The notes beneath the pieces are model-generated. The model was not told the origin of the DNA. It saw nothing but the letters and a program-made list of their open reading frames with translations, and ran no database searches. Shown here one piece after another: positions 63,781 through 64,000 of a stretch of 64,000 nt of DNA (its first letter is position 1; every line of letters starts with the position of its first letter). The position numbers and the translations under genes were made by a program. Source of the stretch: Prunella strophiata (Eukaryota; Chordata; Aves; Passeriformes; Prunellidae); contig JAZBQD010000014.1 of assembly GCA_036583965.1 (NCBI GenBank), positions 40,968,990 to 41,032,989 on the forward strand, written 5' to 3'.

Positions 63781-64000
63781 GCTAAGATATCAGGCCTAAA
63801 GAATTACTTGTATGCTAGAAATACTGAGACTACATAAAAGGTATATAAAAAAAGAAAAGGCAAAAAATCATCATGGCATCACTGTTAGCTTTGGCAATAT
63901 GAGGATGCAGGCAGCTGTAAATCTGGATAATACTGACTGGGCTAGATAATGGAGGGGAGGGTGGGCTCAAGAAAGATGACAGTGTGGATAAATGAGACAA
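63781..64000. other. window end, no gene seen
   Basis: Short terminal stretch without open frames or recognised repeats. Confidence 0.5.

Noticed and set aside
1..64000. CRISPR array, bacterial operons, phage or mitochondrial insertion
   Set aside because: There are no regularly spaced repeats, no dense gene arrangement with ribosome-binding sites, and no rRNA/tRNA or mitochondrial protein sequence was recognised. CR1 content shows a vertebrate nuclear genome.

Overview
The window looks like single-copy, AT-rich nuclear DNA from a bird: intergenic desert or deep intron, with no assembly gaps. The main clue to the organism is the repeat content. Ten segments match CR1 non-LTR retrotransposons, several ending in the typical 3' tail motif (ATTCTATGATTCTATGA-like, or its reverse complement at minus-strand copies). 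No LINE-1, Alu or other mammalian SINE signature was seen. CR1 is also common in turtles and crocodilians, so 'bird' is likely but not proven. Repeats cover only about 3 kb of 64 kb, which suits an avian genome.

No complete protein-coding gene, rRNA, tRNA, CRISPR array or bacterial-type operon is visible. Open frames are short (at most 140 codons), lie on both strands, and match what an AT-rich sequence gives by chance. Many of the longer ones fall in CR1 copies, microsatellites or homopolymer runs. Three short segments have some exon character and are listed as weak candidates: 15103-15227 (+), 17178-17230 (+) and 24168-24360 (-).

Layout. 1-7 kb: AT-rich, with a microRNA-like hairpin near 3.3 kb and two diverged copies of an unidentified ~200-bp repeat facing each other (3.65-3.85 and 5.30-5.50 kb). 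7-12.2 kb: three CR1 fragments and a tandem pair of AP-1 motifs. 15-18.5 kb: two candidate exons, a CR1 3' end beside a 26-T run, and an old internal CR1 piece. 20 kb: a perfect 15-bp stem-loop. 24 kb: a CR1 reverse-transcriptase fragment cut off directly beside a CpG-richer, exon-like island. 26.3, 32.6, 44.4 and 48.3 kb: plus-strand CR1 copies, the last keeping about 100 readable codons of the ORF2 C-terminus. 39.05-40.33 kb: a 634-bp tandem duplication whose copies differ at one base, the clearest recent event in the window. 43.3 kb: a compound microsatellite. 49-64 kb: essentially featureless apart from short repeats and two compositionally distinct patches.

No genes can be seen working together here. 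If the window does something, it most likely does so as non-coding DNA around or within a gene whose coding exons lie outside, or as one of the weak exon candidates. I did not find a convincing new multi-component system.
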